NCBI RefSeq assembly: GCF_043194295.1
Contig: NZ_JBAFVK010000013.1
Source: Xanthobacter autotrophicus
GTDB lineage: Bacteria > Pseudomonadota > Alphaproteobacteria > Rhizobiales > Xanthobacteraceae
Direction: 5' to 3' (one strand)
Length of the DNA: 64,000 nucleotides
The notes below the pieces were generated by a model. The model did not search any database. It had not been told where the DNA came from and saw nothing but the letters and a program-made list of their open reading frames with translations. Position numbers and translations under genes: made by a program. The first letter of the stretch is position 1, and each line of letters starts with the position of its first letter. Below are positions 27,627-37,104 of this stretch, in pieces.

Positions 27627-28256
27627 TCAGTGGATCGTTTCGGTATAGACGAACTTGGGCATGCGCCAGCCGAACCGCAGGGCGAGCATCCGCATCCCCA
27701 ATCCGAGCACCATGACCCCGACGGTGAGGGGATCGTGTGGCAGATCCAGCGCCTTGCCCGCCATGTAAAGGCCGCCGGTCACGATGGATACGGTGCCGTA
27801 GAGTTCGGCCCGGAACAGCAACGGCACGTCCGCGCACAGCACGTCGCGCAGGACCCCGCCGACGCAGCCGGTGATCATCCCGGCGGCGATCACAACCACC
27901 ACCGGCATGTCGAGGCTCATGGCCACGTTGCAGCCGATGACGGTGAACACCACCAGCCCCACCGCATCGAGGAACAGGAAGACGTACCGCAAATGGCGCA
28001 TGTAGCGCGCCACCATGATGGTCGCCAGCGCCGCACCGCAGGTGATCAGCAGGTATTCCGGATGCTGCACCCAGGACAGGGGATGCCGGCCCAGCAGCAC
28101 GTCGCGCACCGAGCCGCCGCCGAGCGCCGTGACCGAGCCGAGCAGGCATACGCCCACCCAGTCCATCTCCCGTCGTCCCGCCGCCAGCGCGGCCGTCATT
28201 GCCTCCGCCACAATGGCGACGATGTAGAGAACCTTGAGAAGATCCGCCGTCTCCAT
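27627..28256 (-). CDS. Trimeric intracellular cation channel family protein (YadS/TRIC)
   Basis: A 209-residue, seven-helix membrane protein of the UPF0126/TRIC family. It shows the paired glycine-rich repeats typical of the fold: ALGGGSVRDVLLGRHPLSWV in the first half and TGCVGGVLRDVLCADVPLLF in the second. Prokaryotic TRIC channels conduct potassium and related cations. It converges with the DUF930 gene (32 bp gap). Confidence 0.92.
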   Translation of the reverse strand: METADLLKVLYIVAIVAEAMTAALAAGRREMDWVGVCLLGSVTALGGGSVRDVLLGRHPLSWVQHPEYLLITCGAALATIMVARYMRHLRYVFLFLDAVGLVVFTVIGCNVAMSLDMPVVVVIAAGMITGCVGGVLRDVLCADVPLLFRAELYGTVSIVTGGLYMAGKALDLPHDPLTVGVMVLGLGMRMLALRFGWRMPKFVYTETIH

Positions 28257-28327
28257 ACCTGCCTCCCCGCCCCGCCTCGATCCGCCGGGCGTAGCACGGG
28301 TGCCGCGGGACGGGCGAGCGGGGCGCC

Positions 28328-30928
28328 TTACCCCTTCGAGCGCCGCCCGCCCTTGCGGTAGCCCTTGGTCCCGGGATCGGGGCGCGGGCCGGGGCGGAAG
28401 GTGTCTTCCGTGATGGGCACGGCGCGGTCGGAGCCGGGACCCATGTCGTCGAGGGAGGGCTTGTGGGCGCGGGTGACCGGCGCGGCATAGGACGCCTGCT
28501 CCTCGCCCATCCCCTCCTGGTCTGCACCCGCGCGCGGCTTGCGCGCCGCCCCGCGACCGCGCGGCAGGAGCTTGCCGGCGTCCTCCTTGGGCGGCATGTT
28601 CGCCGCCTTGCCATATTTGCGCGGCCCCCGGAAGCCGCCGGACTTGTCCTCCACCGCCTCCTGCCGGGCGAGGGGATCGTCGGCCACAGCAAGCTCGGTG
28701 GCCTCCAGCCGGCGGATCTCGTCGCGCAGCCGGGCGGCGGTCTCGAAGTCGAGGTCGGCGGCGGCGGCGCGCATGCGCTTCTCCAGGTCCGCCATGACCG
28801 CCTTGAGGTTGTGGCCGAAGGCCGCCCCCTCCTCCGCCAGGCCCGCGTCCACTTGCACGTGGTCGCGCTCGTAGACGGAATTGAGAATGTCGCCGATGGC
28901 CTTCTTCACGCTCTCCGGCGTGATGCCGTGCTCAACATTGTAGGCCATCTGCTTTTCGCGGCGGCGAGAGGTCTCCGCCATGGCCCGCTCCATGGAGCCG
29001 GTGACCCGGTCGGCATAGAGGATGACCCGCCCGTCCACGTTGCGGGCGGCGCGGCCGATGGTCTGTACCAGCGAGGTCTCCGAGCGCAGGAAACCCTCCT
29101 TGTCCGCGTCCAGGATGGCGACCAGCCCGCACTCGGGGATATCGAGCCCCTCGCGCAGCAGGTTGATGCCGATGAGCGCGTCAAACGCCCCGAGCCTGAG
29201 GTCGCGGATGATCTCGATGCGCTCGATGGTGTCGATATCGGAATGCATGTAGCGCACGCGGATACCGTGCTCGTGCAGATATTCGGTGAGGTCCTCGGCC
29301 ATGCGCTTGGTCAGCACGGTCACCAGCGTGCGGTAGCCCTTGGCCGCAAAGGCACGCACCTCCCCCAGAAGATCGTCCACCTGGGTGCGGGCGGGGCGCA
29401 CCTCCACCGGCGGATCGATGAGGCCGGTGGGCCGGATCACCTGCTCCACGAACACGCCGCCGGTCTTCTCCATCTCCCAGGTGCCGGGGGTGGCGGAGAC
29501 ATGGACGGTCTGCGGCCGCATGGCCTCCCATTCCTCGAACCTGAGCGGGCGGTTGTCCATGCAGCTCGGCAGGCGGAAGCCGTATTCCGCCAGCGTCGCC
29601 TTGCGGCGGAAGTCGCCGCGATACATGGCGCCAATCTGCGGCACGGTCACATGGCTCTCGTCGATGAAGACGAGGGAATTGTCCGGCACATATTCGAACA
29701 GGGTGGGCGGCGGCTCGCCGGGCTTCCTGCCGGTGAGCCAGCGCGAATAATTCTCGATGCCGGCGCAGCTTCCGGTGGCCTCCATCATCTCCAGGTCGTA
29801 GCGGGTGCGCTGCTCCAGCCGCTGGGCCTCCAGAAGGCGGCCCATCTTGTAGAGCTCGTCGAGCCGCATCTTCAGCTCGGCCTTGATGCCGGTGATGGCC
29901 TGGATCAGCGTGGGGCGCGGGGTGACGTAATGGGAGGCGGCGTAGACGCGCACGCTCTTCATGTCGCCGCTCTTGTGGCCAGTGAGCGGGTCGAACTCGG
30001 CGATGCTCTCCACCTCGTCGCCGAACAAAGAGACGCGCCAGGCGCGATCCTCATAATGGGCGGGGAAGATCTCCACGCTGTCGCCGCGCACCCGGAAGGT
30101 GCCGCGGGCGAAATCCGACTGGATGCGCTTGTATTGCAGGGCCACCAGATCGGCGAGCAGGCCGCGCTGGTCGATGCGCTCGCCCACCTTAATGTCGAAG
30201 GTCATGGCCGAATAGGTCTCGACCGAGCCAATGCCGTAGATGCACGACACCGAGGCGACGATGATCACATCGTCGCGCTCCAGCAGAGCGCGGGTCGCCG
30301 CATGGCGCATGCGGTCGATCTGCTCATTGATGGACGATTCCTTCTCGATATAGGTATCCGTCCGGGGCACATAGGCTTCCGGCTGGTAGTAATCGTAGTA
30401 GGAGACGAAATACTCCACCGCATTGTCGGGGAAGAAGCTCTTGAACTCGCCGTAGAGCTGGGCGGCCAGCGTCTTGTTGGGCGCAAGCACGATGGCCGGG
30501 CGCTGGAGCTGCTCGATCACCTTGGCCATGGTGAAGGTCTTACCCGAGCCGGTGACGCCCAGCAGCACCTGGTCGCGCTCCCCCGCCTGCGCCTGCGCGC
30601 ACAGCTCGGCGATGGCCGCGGGCTGGTCGCCGGCGGGCTCGAAATCGCTCTTCATGGTGAAGCGCACGCCGCCCTCGGACTTCTCCGGGCGCGGCGGGCG
30701 ATGGGGCACCCAGGTCTGGCCGTTGACCTCCGGCCGCCCGCTCTCGATCAGCTGCGACAGCGCCTGCACCGTGGCGGAGGCGCCGGCGGACGCGAAGTCG
30801 AGGCTCAGGTCCCCCGGCGCGAGCCCGAGGGACTGTGCGAGTTCAGGATCAAGCGCCTGCTGGGGCGCCGGCTCGAAATGACGCTGGGAGCGCTCTCCGA
30901 GCTTACCGGGACGGGATGCTTTGGCCAT
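28328..30928 (-). CDS. uvrB: Excinuclease ABC subunit B
   Basis: An 866-residue UvrB, longer than the usual 670. Standard parts: Walker A (GVTGSGKTFTMAKVIE), the beta-hairpin region FVSYYDYYQPEAYVPRTDTYIEKESSINEQ (abbreviated here as YYDYYQPEAYVPRTD), helicase motif DESHVTVPQ, motif VI QTIGRAARN, and a C-terminal UVR motif (MRAAAADLDFETAARLRDEI). About 88 extra residues precede the normal start, and a basic, proline-rich tail of about 120 residues follows the UVR motif. The ATG at 30928 gives the MAKASRPGKL N-terminus. No LexA-type box is obvious upstream. Confidence 0.96.
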   Translation of the reverse strand: MAKASRPGKLGERSQRHFEPAPQQALDPELAQSLGLAPGDLSLDFASAGASATVQALSQLIESGRPEVNGQTWVPHRPPRPEKSEGGVRFTMKSDFEPAGDQPAAIAELCAQAQAGERDQVLLGVTGSGKTFTMAKVIEQLQRPAIVLAPNKTLAAQLYGEFKSFFPDNAVEYFVSYYDYYQPEAYVPRTDTYIEKESSINEQIDRMRHAATRALLERDDVIIVASVSCIYGIGSVETYSAMTFDIKVGERIDQRGLLADLVALQYKRIQSDFARGTFRVRGDSVEIFPAHYEDRAWRVSLFGDEVESIAEFDPLTGHKSGDMKSVRVYAASHYVTPRPTLIQAITGIKAELKMRLDELYKMGRLLEAQRLEQRTRYDLEMMEATGSCAGIENYSRWLTGRKPGEPPPTLFEYVPDNSLVFIDESHVTVPQIGAMYRGDFRRKATLAEYGFRLPSCMDNRPLRFEEWEAMRPQTVHVSATPGTWEMEKTGGVFVEQVIRPTGLIDPPVEVRPARTQVDDLLGEVRAFAAKGYRTLVTVLTKRMAEDLTEYLHEHGIRVRYMHSDIDTIERIEIIRDLRLGAFDALIGINLLREGLDIPECGLVAILDADKEGFLRSETSLVQTIGRAARNVDGRVILYADRVTGSMERAMAETSRRREKQMAYNVEHGITPESVKKAIGDILNSVYERDHVQVDAGLAEEGAAFGHNLKAVMADLEKRMRAAAADLDFETAARLRDEIRRLEATELAVADDPLARQEAVEDKSGGFRGPRKYGKAANMPPKEDAGKLLPRGRGAARKPRAGADQEGMGEEQASYAAPVTRAHKPSLDDMGPGSDRAVPITEDTFRPGPRPDPGTKGYRKGGRRSKG

Positions 30929-31181
30929 GGGGGGAATATGGGGGCGATCCCCCCGCAAGGAAAGACGCAGGGTGCAAGACCGCGCGTCGCCAAAGCTCCG
31001 AACAGGCCATGCCTTCAGCGGCGCACAACCGACACCCATCGGCTGCACTGGCAAAATACAACCCAAACATGTCGCGCCTGCTCTCACAAGCAGTCCATGC
31101 CCAAAGCAGGGGGCTACCATGAATCGCATGGGGGCGGAGGTCGGCCAGATCCTGTGGTAAGGGCAGCACATCCCAGTCTGG

Positions 31182-31556
31182 ATGCCCTGCCCCATGCCCT
31201 CCTTCACCACGCTCCTGCCACCCCAAATCCTCCCCATCGTGATGCTGGTCGCCTCCAACGTCTTCATGACGTTCGCCTGGTACGGGCATCTCAAGCACAA
31301 GTCGGCGCCGCTGGTGCTGGCGATTCTCGCCAGCTGGGGCATCGCATTTTTTGAGTATTGCCTCGCCGTGCCGGCCAACCGCTTCGGGTCCGAGGTCTAT
31401 TCCACGGCCCAGCTCAAGACCATGCAGGAGGTCATCACCCTCCTCGTCTTCGCCGGCTTCTCGGTGCTCTACCTGAAAGAGCCGCTGGGCTGGAACCACC
31501 TCGTGGGGTTCGCCTTCATCTCGGCCGGGGCCTTCTTCATCTTCCACAAGTTCTGA
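31182..31556 (+). CDS. DMT-superfamily small membrane protein (DUF486)
   Basis: A 124-residue protein with four transmembrane helices, matching DUF486: NVFMTFAWYGHLK near the start, ASWGIAFFEYCLAVPANR in the middle, and GFSVLYLKEPLGWNHLVGFAFISAGAFF at the end. It is distantly related to small multidrug-resistance transporters. Two starts are possible (31182, 31194). It is divergent from uvrB. Confidence 0.88.
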   Translation: MPCPMPSFTTLLPPQILPIVMLVASNVFMTFAWYGHLKHKSAPLVLAILASWGIAFFEYCLAVPANRFGSEVYSTAQLKTMQEVITLLVFAGFSVLYLKEPLGWNHLVGFAFISAGAFFIFHKF

Positions 31557-31574
31557 GCGTCGGCGCTCCCGCCG

Positions 31575-32939
31575 TCAGGACGGCGCCAGCGCCGCCAGCT
31601 CGGCGGCGAAGGCGTTGTGCTGCCGCACGGTCGACGGCAGGTCGATAGTGAGAAGGCGGCCGTCGCGCACCACCACGCGGCCGTTGATGACGCTCAGGCT
31701 CACCTGCTGCGGCGCGCAGAACAGGAGCGCCGCCACCGGATCGTGGAGCGCCCCGGCATAGGCCAGCGCCGACATGTCGAAGGCGACGAAATCCGCCGCC
31801 AAGTCCGGGGCGAGGGCACCGATGTCGTCCCGTCCCAGCACCCGCGCGCCGCCCAGCGTCGCCAGCTCCAGCGCCGTGCGCGCGCTCATGGCGTCGGGGC
31901 CGAAGGCGACGCGCTGGAGCAGCATGGCCTGGCGCGCCTCGGCCAGAAGATGGCCGCTGTCGTTGGAGGCCGAACCATCCACCCCGAGGCCCACCGGGAT
32001 GCCTTCCGCGCGGAACCGCTTCACCGGCGCGATGCCCGAAGCAAGCCGCATGTTGGAGCACGGGCAATGGGCGATGCCGGTGCCCGTGCGGGCGAACAGG
32101 GCGATGCCTGCCTCGTCCAGCTTCACGCAGTGGGCGTGCCACACGTCCGGCCCGACCCAGCCCAGCTCGCGGACATAGTCGGTGGGGCCCATGCCGAAGG
32201 TCTTGTGGGAAAAGGCGATGTCCGAATCGTTCTCGGCGAGGTGGGTGTGCAGGGTCAGGCCGTTGGCGCGGGCGAGACGGAGCGTATCCCGCATCAGGTC
32301 GTGGCTCACGGTGAAGGGCGAGCACGGCGCCAGCACCACCCGCAGCATGGAGAAGCGGGCCGGGTCATGATAGGCGCCGATGAGACGCTCGGCGTCCTTC
32401 ATGACGAAGCCCTCGTCCTCCACCACCCGGTCTGGAGGCAGGCCGCCCTTGCTCTCGCCCACGCTCATGGAGCCGCGGGCGGCGTGGAAACGCATGCCGA
32501 TCCGTCGTGCGGCGCGGATGGAATCGTCGAGCCGCACGCCGTTGGGGTAGATGTAGAGGTGGTCCGACGAGGTGGTGCAGCCGGAGAGAATGAGCTCCGC
32601 CATGGCGGTGAGGGTTGCCGTCTCCACCATCTCGCCGGTCAGCCCCGCCCACAGCGGATAGAGCGCGCGCAGCCAATCGAACAATTCGCCGTCCTGCGCC
32701 GCCGGCACCGCGCGGGTCAGGCTCTGCACCATGTGGTGGTGGGTGTTGACGAGGCCGGGGATCACCACATGGCCGGCAAGATCGATGATCTCGTCCGCCT
32801 GCGCCGGCAGGTCGGCGGCGCGCCCCACCGCGACGATGCGCCCGTTTTCCGCATAGAGCCCACCGCCCGGGATCTCCCGGCGCTCTCCATCCATGGTGAC
32901 GAGGACGAGGGCGTTGCGGGCAAGCAGCGTCTGGGCCAT
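31575..32939 (-). CDS. 8-oxoguanine deaminase
   Basis: A 454-residue amidohydrolase that deaminates 8-oxoguanine (and related purines). Metal ligands are visible in PGLVNTHHHMVQ (67-69), LHTHLAEN, and the aspartate in VGLGVDGSASNDSGHLL. The segment SSDHLYIYPNG after SGCTT is characteristic of the 8-oxoguanine deaminase branch as opposed to ATZ/TRZ chlorohydrolases, so the specificity call is reasonable but not certain. The ATG at 32939 has GGAGA upstream. Confidence 0.88.
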   Translation of the reverse strand: MAQTLLARNALVLVTMDGERREIPGGGLYAENGRIVAVGRAADLPAQADEIIDLAGHVVIPGLVNTHHHMVQSLTRAVPAAQDGELFDWLRALYPLWAGLTGEMVETATLTAMAELILSGCTTSSDHLYIYPNGVRLDDSIRAARRIGMRFHAARGSMSVGESKGGLPPDRVVEDEGFVMKDAERLIGAYHDPARFSMLRVVLAPCSPFTVSHDLMRDTLRLARANGLTLHTHLAENDSDIAFSHKTFGMGPTDYVRELGWVGPDVWHAHCVKLDEAGIALFARTGTGIAHCPCSNMRLASGIAPVKRFRAEGIPVGLGVDGSASNDSGHLLAEARQAMLLQRVAFGPDAMSARTALELATLGGARVLGRDDIGALAPDLAADFVAFDMSALAYAGALHDPVAALLFCAPQQVSLSVINGRVVVRDGRLLTIDLPSTVRQHNAFAAELAALAPS

Positions 32940-33051
32940 GGGGTCTCCGCGGAACAGGACGCCCGGCATGAGAAGCCAGACGCCATCGGCGACCCGATGT
33001 TAGGGGCGATGGAGACCCAATGGAATCCCGTCGGAGGCCCTCATTGGGCCC

Positions 33052-34296
33052 TCATTTTGCGGCGGCGGGCACCACGCGCAGGATCTCGCCGGTGTCGTCG
33101 GTGGCGAGCCACAATGCCCCGTCCGGCCCCTGCCGCACGTCGCGGATGCGCTTGCCCAGCGGCAGGCGTTCTTCGCCGGCAATGGCGCCATTGCGGACCT
33201 TCACCTCCACCAGCGCCTGTCCCGCCAGCGCGCCGACGAAGAGCTGGCCCTTGAAGGCGGGCAGCAGATCGGCGGAATAGAAGGCGGCGCCGGAGGGCGC
33301 GATAGAAGGATCCCAATAGAACAGGGGCTGTTCCATCCCCTCCTTGCGCGTGCCGACGCCGATCTTGGCGCCGGAATAGTGCCGGCCGTAGCCGATGACC
33401 GGCCAGCCGTAATTCTTGCCCGCCTCCGGCCTGTTCACTTCGTCGCCGCCGCGCGGGCCGTGCTCCACGGTCCACAGCCGCCCCGTGGACGGTTCGATGA
33501 CGCCACCCTGCACGTTGCGATGGCCATAGCTGAAGATTTCAGGCCTTGCGTCGGGCCGGCCGGGGAACGGATTGTCGGCTGGGATCGAGCCGTCCGGGGC
33601 GATGCGCACCACCTTACCGAGGGTGGTGGAGAGGTCCTGCGCCTTCATCATCAGGTCGAAGCGGTCACCCAGGGTCACAAACAGCATGCCGTCCGGCGCG
33701 AACACGAGGCGCGAGCCAAAATGATTGCCGCCGGAATGGCCCGGCACCTGGCGGAAGATCACCTGAACGTCGCTGAGCCGGCTGAGATCATCGGAGAGGC
33801 GCCCGCGCGCCACGGAGGTGCCGGCGCCGTCCGGGCGCGGCTCGGCATAGCTCAGATAGACAAGGCGGTTGGTGGCAAAGGCGGGGTCGAGAGCCACGTC
33901 CAGCAGCCCGCCCTGCCCCCGCGCCGCCACCTGTGGCACCCCGACGATTGGGGCGCCGAGCTTGCCGGAGGCGTCGACCAGGCGCAGCCGCCCGTCCCGC
34001 TCGGTGACGAGGAGGCGGCCGTCCGGCAGGAAGGCCATGCTCCAGGGATGCTCCAGCCCCGAAGCGAAGGGCACCACCCGTACCTCTTCGCCAGCGAAGC
34101 GCCTCACGGCACCGCCATCATCGGCAGCGAAGGCGAAGGCACCGGCAACGAGCAGGCCGAGCAGCGCCAGCGCGGCAATGGCGGCACGGCGGCCGGGACG
34201 GGGGAAAGAGGAGCGCTGCCGATGATCGCGCCGGGCAAGCACCGCCCCCACCTCACGCGGCAGGGTGCGGAAACGGGGATCGGGGCGCAGCTGCAT
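33052..34296 (-). CDS. PQQ-dependent sugar dehydrogenase family protein (Asd/YliI-like)
   Basis: A 414-residue beta-propeller of the soluble glucose/aldose sugar dehydrogenase family. Family motifs: LEHPWSMAFLPDGRLLVTER, GGLLDVALDPAF, VYLSYAEP, HSGGNHFGSRLVFAPDGMLFVTLGDRF, WTVEHGPRGGDEVN, and QGPDGALWLATDD at the end. A membrane-type hydrophobic segment (AAIALALLGLLVAGAFAFAAD, shown in part) about 50 residues in suggests export by an unusually long leader or a membrane anchor. It oxidises sugars in the periplasm using PQQ. The start at 34296 is uncertain; it lies directly after the stop of the small membrane-protein gene (8 bp overlap not required). Confidence 0.85.
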   Translation of the reverse strand: MQLRPDPRFRTLPREVGAVLARRDHRQRSSFPRPGRRAAIAALALLGLLVAGAFAFAADDGGAVRRFAGEEVRVVPFASGLEHPWSMAFLPDGRLLVTERDGRLRLVDASGKLGAPIVGVPQVAARGQGGLLDVALDPAFATNRLVYLSYAEPRPDGAGTSVARGRLSDDLSRLSDVQVIFRQVPGHSGGNHFGSRLVFAPDGMLFVTLGDRFDLMMKAQDLSTTLGKVVRIAPDGSIPADNPFPGRPDARPEIFSYGHRNVQGGVIEPSTGRLWTVEHGPRGGDEVNRPEAGKNYGWPVIGYGRHYSGAKIGVGTRKEGMEQPLFYWDPSIAPSGAAFYSADLLPAFKGQLFVGALAGQALVEVKVRNGAIAGEERLPLGKRIRDVRQGPDGALWLATDDTGEILRVVPAAAK

Positions 34297-34303
34297 CGCC
34301 GGC

Positions 34304-34663
34304 TCAACGCGGCCGGCTGGAGAACTCGGCATCACGGGCAGCCCGTGACCTGGCGCGGACGAGTCGTTGCGCGGCACGGCGACCGACGAGCAGGAGGCTC
34401 CCAGCCATGGCCAGGCCGAGCAGGATGCCGGAATAGTCGATGACGCCGTTGACGATGAGCTGGCTTGCGGCCGCCGCATGCTCCGCGCTCAGCACGAAGG
34501 CGACGGCGCCGATGGCGAGCATCAGCGCGAAGGTGAGCCCGGCCTGGGCGAGGGCATCGCCCACCTTGTGGTCGCGCACGGCACGGGCGAGCAGCTCCGG
34601 ATCAGCGGACGAAACCGCGCCCGGACGATCAAGCCGCCCCGGGTTGAAGTGCCCAACGTCCAT
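34304..34663 (-). CDS. Small two-span membrane protein (hypothetical)
   Basis: A 119-residue protein at the end of a longer open frame that otherwise overlaps the GST gene. The true start (34663, or 34681) has GGAAGGTG about 6 bases upstream. Two helices are visible: AGLTFALMLAIGAVAFVLSA and SGILLGLAMAGSLLLVG, separated by a short loop; both ends are Arg-rich. An EcfG-type promoter lies just upstream, so it is probably a stress-induced membrane protein. Function unknown. Confidence 0.65.
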   Translation of the reverse strand: MDVGHFNPGRLDRPGAVSSADPELLARAVRDHKVGDALAQAGLTFALMLAIGAVAFVLSAEHAAAASQLIVNGVIDYSGILLGLAMAGSLLLVGRRAAQRLVRARSRAARDAEFSSRPR

Positions 34664-34712
34664 GTCACACCTTCCGGACATGATGATCTCGCTCAGTAGA
34701 ACGCAACCAACC

Positions 34713-34738
34713 AACGTCGACGATTGCGAATCAGTTCC
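34713..34738 (-). promoter_or_regulatory. EcfG-type general stress promoter
   Basis: On the minus strand, GGAAC (34738-34734), 17 bp, and CGTT (34716-34713) match the alphaproteobacterial EcfG consensus. The small membrane-protein gene begins 50 bp downstream (34663). Confidence 0.6.
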
Positions 34739-34845
34739 GTCGACACACGCGAGAGTGGAAGGGAATCGTGGCGTGACAGCGGCTTGGCTTCCACACATCA
34801 TGGCAAGATGATGTCGTACGCTCACGGAACCGCGATCCATCCCCG

Positions 34846-35490
34846 CTATGCTTCCGCGACAGACGGCCGCCATTCCATGTCCACATGGCCGGGCTCCGCC
34901 GCGACCCGCTCCAGCCAGGCCCGCACGGCGGGGAATCCGCGGAGCGAAAAGTCGCCCTCCTCGGCCACATGGGTGTGGGCATAAAGCGCCATGTCCGCGA
35001 TGGTGAGCGCTTCGCCCACGAAGAAGTGCCGGCCGTCGAGATGGCGCTCCATCACCTTGAGGGCGGCGTAGCCCTCCTCCATCCAGCGGTCCACGTCGTG
35101 GGTGCGCAGTTCCCGCCCGCCCCGCACCTGCTTGAGCCAGAACCGCGCGGCGGCGATGCCCGGCTCGTGGCTGTGCTGCTCGAAGAACATCCAGCGCAGC
35201 GTCTCCGCCCGATCGAAGGCGTCGGCGGGCAGGAAGCGCGAACCATCCGCCAGATAGAAGAGAATGGCGTTTGATTCGGCGAGGAAACGCCCGTCGAGGT
35301 CCAGCAACGGAACCCGGCCATCGGGGTTGCGGGCCAGGAATTCCGGGGTGCGGTTCTCGCCGGCGAAGATGTCCACCTCCTCTAGGCGGAACGACCGGCC
35401 GAGCTTGGCCAGCATGAGGCGCACCTTGTAGGAATTGCCAGAGGCCTGGGTGGAATAGAGCGTCAGCACCCGTCCCCTCCCGAAATCCAA
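34846..35490 (-). CDS. Glutathione S-transferase family protein
   Basis: A 214-residue GST. The N-terminal thioredoxin-like domain begins LTLYSTQASGNSYKVRLMLAKLG and contains the glutathione-contacting NPDGRVPLLDLDGRFLAESNAILFYLA (shown here as RVPLLDL and ESNAI). The all-helical C-terminal domain contains VGEALTIADMALYAHTHVAE. The Ser at residue 17 region is the likely thiol-activating residue, as in beta/nu-like classes. An internal GTG at 35466 is another possible start. Substrate unknown. Confidence 0.9.
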   Translation of the reverse strand: MDFGRGRVLTLYSTQASGNSYKVRLMLAKLGRSFRLEEVDIFAGENRTPEFLARNPDGRVPLLDLDGRFLAESNAILFYLADGSRFLPADAFDRAETLRWMFFEQHSHEPGIAAARFWLKQVRGGRELRTHDVDRWMEEGYAALKVMERHLDGRHFFVGEALTIADMALYAHTHVAEEGDFSLRGFPAVRAWLERVAAEPGHVDMEWRPSVAEA

Positions 35491-35766
35491 GGTATTCCAA
35501 CGGGATCGCCGCGTGACGCGCGGCCACCGAGCTTGACTGTCGCGCTTTCATGTGGCCCGTGGGTTGCGCTGCCGCAAGGGCCACGCCGGGTCCGGGGCGA
35601 TTCATCACGGGCGCGTGCCGCCATATTCAAGATCCTTGCTTGTTTGCGGGCGGCGGCTGAACTAGTGTCCGCGCCGCGTCGGCAGGAGCCGGCCACGATC
35701 TTGCCAAATGCCCAGCCCGCGCCGCCTTTGCCTCGTGCGGCCGGGCGCGTCCGGAGCCCAAAGGCC

Positions 35767-36969
35767 ATGAGCCTCATCTCGTCCGCACTGAAGCGCATCA
35801 AGCCCTCCCAGACCATCGCCATCTCCAACAAGGCGCGGGAGCTCAAGGCGGCCGGGCGGGACATCATCGCGCTCTCCGCCGGCGAGCCGGACTTCGACAC
35901 CCCCGACAACATCAAGGAAGCGGCCATCGCCGCCATCCGCCGCGGCGAGACCAAGTACACGGCCGTGGACGGCATCCCCGAGCTGAAGGCCGCTATCTGC
36001 CGCAAGTTCAAGCGCGAGAACGACCTCGACTACAAGCCTTCGCAGGTCACGGTGGGCACCGGCGGCAAGCAGGTGCTGTTCAACGCTTTGGTCGCGACGG
36101 TGGACGCCGGCGACGAGGTGCTGATCCCCGCCCCCTATTGGGTGAGCTATCCGGACATCGTCGAATTCTGCGGTGGCAAGCCGGTGCCGGTGATGACCAC
36201 CATCGAGGACAACTTCAAGCTCCGTCCCGACGTGCTGGAAGCCGCCATCACCCCCAAGACCAAGTGGCTCATCTTCAATTCGCCGTCCAACCCCTCGGGC
36301 GCGGCCTATTCCTTCGACGAGCTGAAGGCGCTCACCGACGTGCTGGTGAAGTATCCCCAGGTGTGGATTCTCACCGACGACATGTACGAGCACCTCGTCT
36401 ATGACGACTTCAAGTTCGTGACGCCGGCCCAGGTCGAGCCCAAGCTCTACAACCGCACGCTGACCATGAACGGCGTGTCGAAGGCCTATTGCATGACCGG
36501 TTGGCGGATCGGCTATGCGGCCGGTCCCGAGGCCCTCATCAAGGCCATGGGCACACTGCAATCCCAGTCCACCTCCAACCCCTCCTCCATCGCCCAGTGG
36601 GCGGCGCTTGAGGCGCTGGACGGGCCGCAGGACTTCATCGCCGCCAACAACAAGGTGTTCAAGGAACGCCGCGATCTGGTGGTATCCATGCTGAACCAGG
36701 CGAAGGGCCTCCACTGCCCCAAGCCCGAAGGCGCGTTCTACGTCTTCCCGTCCTGCGCCGGCACCATCGGCAAGACCACGCAAGGCGGCGTCACCATCGC
36801 CACGGACGAGGACTTCGCCACCCAGTTGCTGGAGGCGGAAGGCGTCGCCGTGGTGCATGGCTCAGCGTTCGGTCTCGGCCCGGCATTCCGGATTTCCTAT
36901 GCCACCGCCACATCGGACCTTGAGGAAGCCTGCCGGCGCATCCAGCGCTTCTGTGGCTCCCTGAGCTGA
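35767..36969 (+). CDS. aatA: Aspartate aminotransferase (pyridoxal phosphate class I)
   Basis: A 400-residue class I aminotransferase that exchanges the amino group between aspartate and 2-oxoglutarate. Motifs: ALSAGEPDFDTPDNIKEAA at the N-terminus, Tyr in TKYTAVDG, IFNSPSNPSGAAYS, and the PLP-binding Lys239 in MNGVSKAYCMTGWR, then the substrate arginine in FRISYATA. The sequence is of the Ib subgroup common in rhizobia, which may also use prephenate. The start at 35767 is the standard MSLISSALKRIKPS. Confidence 0.95.
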   Translation: MSLISSALKRIKPSQTIAISNKARELKAAGRDIIALSAGEPDFDTPDNIKEAAIAAIRRGETKYTAVDGIPELKAAICRKFKRENDLDYKPSQVTVGTGGKQVLFNALVATVDAGDEVLIPAPYWVSYPDIVEFCGGKPVPVMTTIEDNFKLRPDVLEAAITPKTKWLIFNSPSNPSGAAYSFDELKALTDVLVKYPQVWILTDDMYEHLVYDDFKFVTPAQVEPKLYNRTLTMNGVSKAYCMTGWRIGYAAGPEALIKAMGTLQSQSTSNPSSIAQWAALEALDGPQDFIAANNKVFKERRDLVVSMLNQAKGLHCPKPEGAFYVFPSCAGTIGKTTQGGVTIATDEDFATQLLEAEGVAVVHGSAFGLGPAFRISYATATSDLEEACRRIQRFCGSLS

Positions 36970-36993
36970 TCCGGGCACAGCGCCCGGAAAAAA

Positions 36994-37018
36994 GGAACTT
37001 GTGGCCCTTTGAAGCGTT
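36994..37018 (+). promoter_or_regulatory. EcfG-type general stress promoter of the first DUF992 gene
   Basis: GGAAC (36994-36998), a 16 bp spacer, and CGTT (37015-37018) match the EcfG consensus exactly. It lies 87 bp before the first DUF992 start and just after the aspartate aminotransferase gene. Confidence 0.65.
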
Positions 37019-37104
37019 GGCGCAGCAGTGAAGTCTGGGCTAAGGCTTCGCCGTCGTCGGGTGCAGGGATCAACCCGCCCGCTTCCCACAGGAGGAACGA
37101 CATC

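Noticed and set aside
30929..31181. LexA/SOS box before uvrB
   Set aside because: No GAAC-N7-GAAC or GTTC-N7-GTTC pair found by eye.
28463..31354. 963-codon plus-strand open frame
   Set aside because: It is antisense to uvrB and has histidine/alanine/leucine-rich, motif-free translation.
36970..36988. TCCGGGC/GCCCGGA hairpin after the aspartate aminotransferase gene as a terminator
   Set aside because: It is followed by A's rather than T's on the coding strand; possible hairpin but not a convincing terminator.
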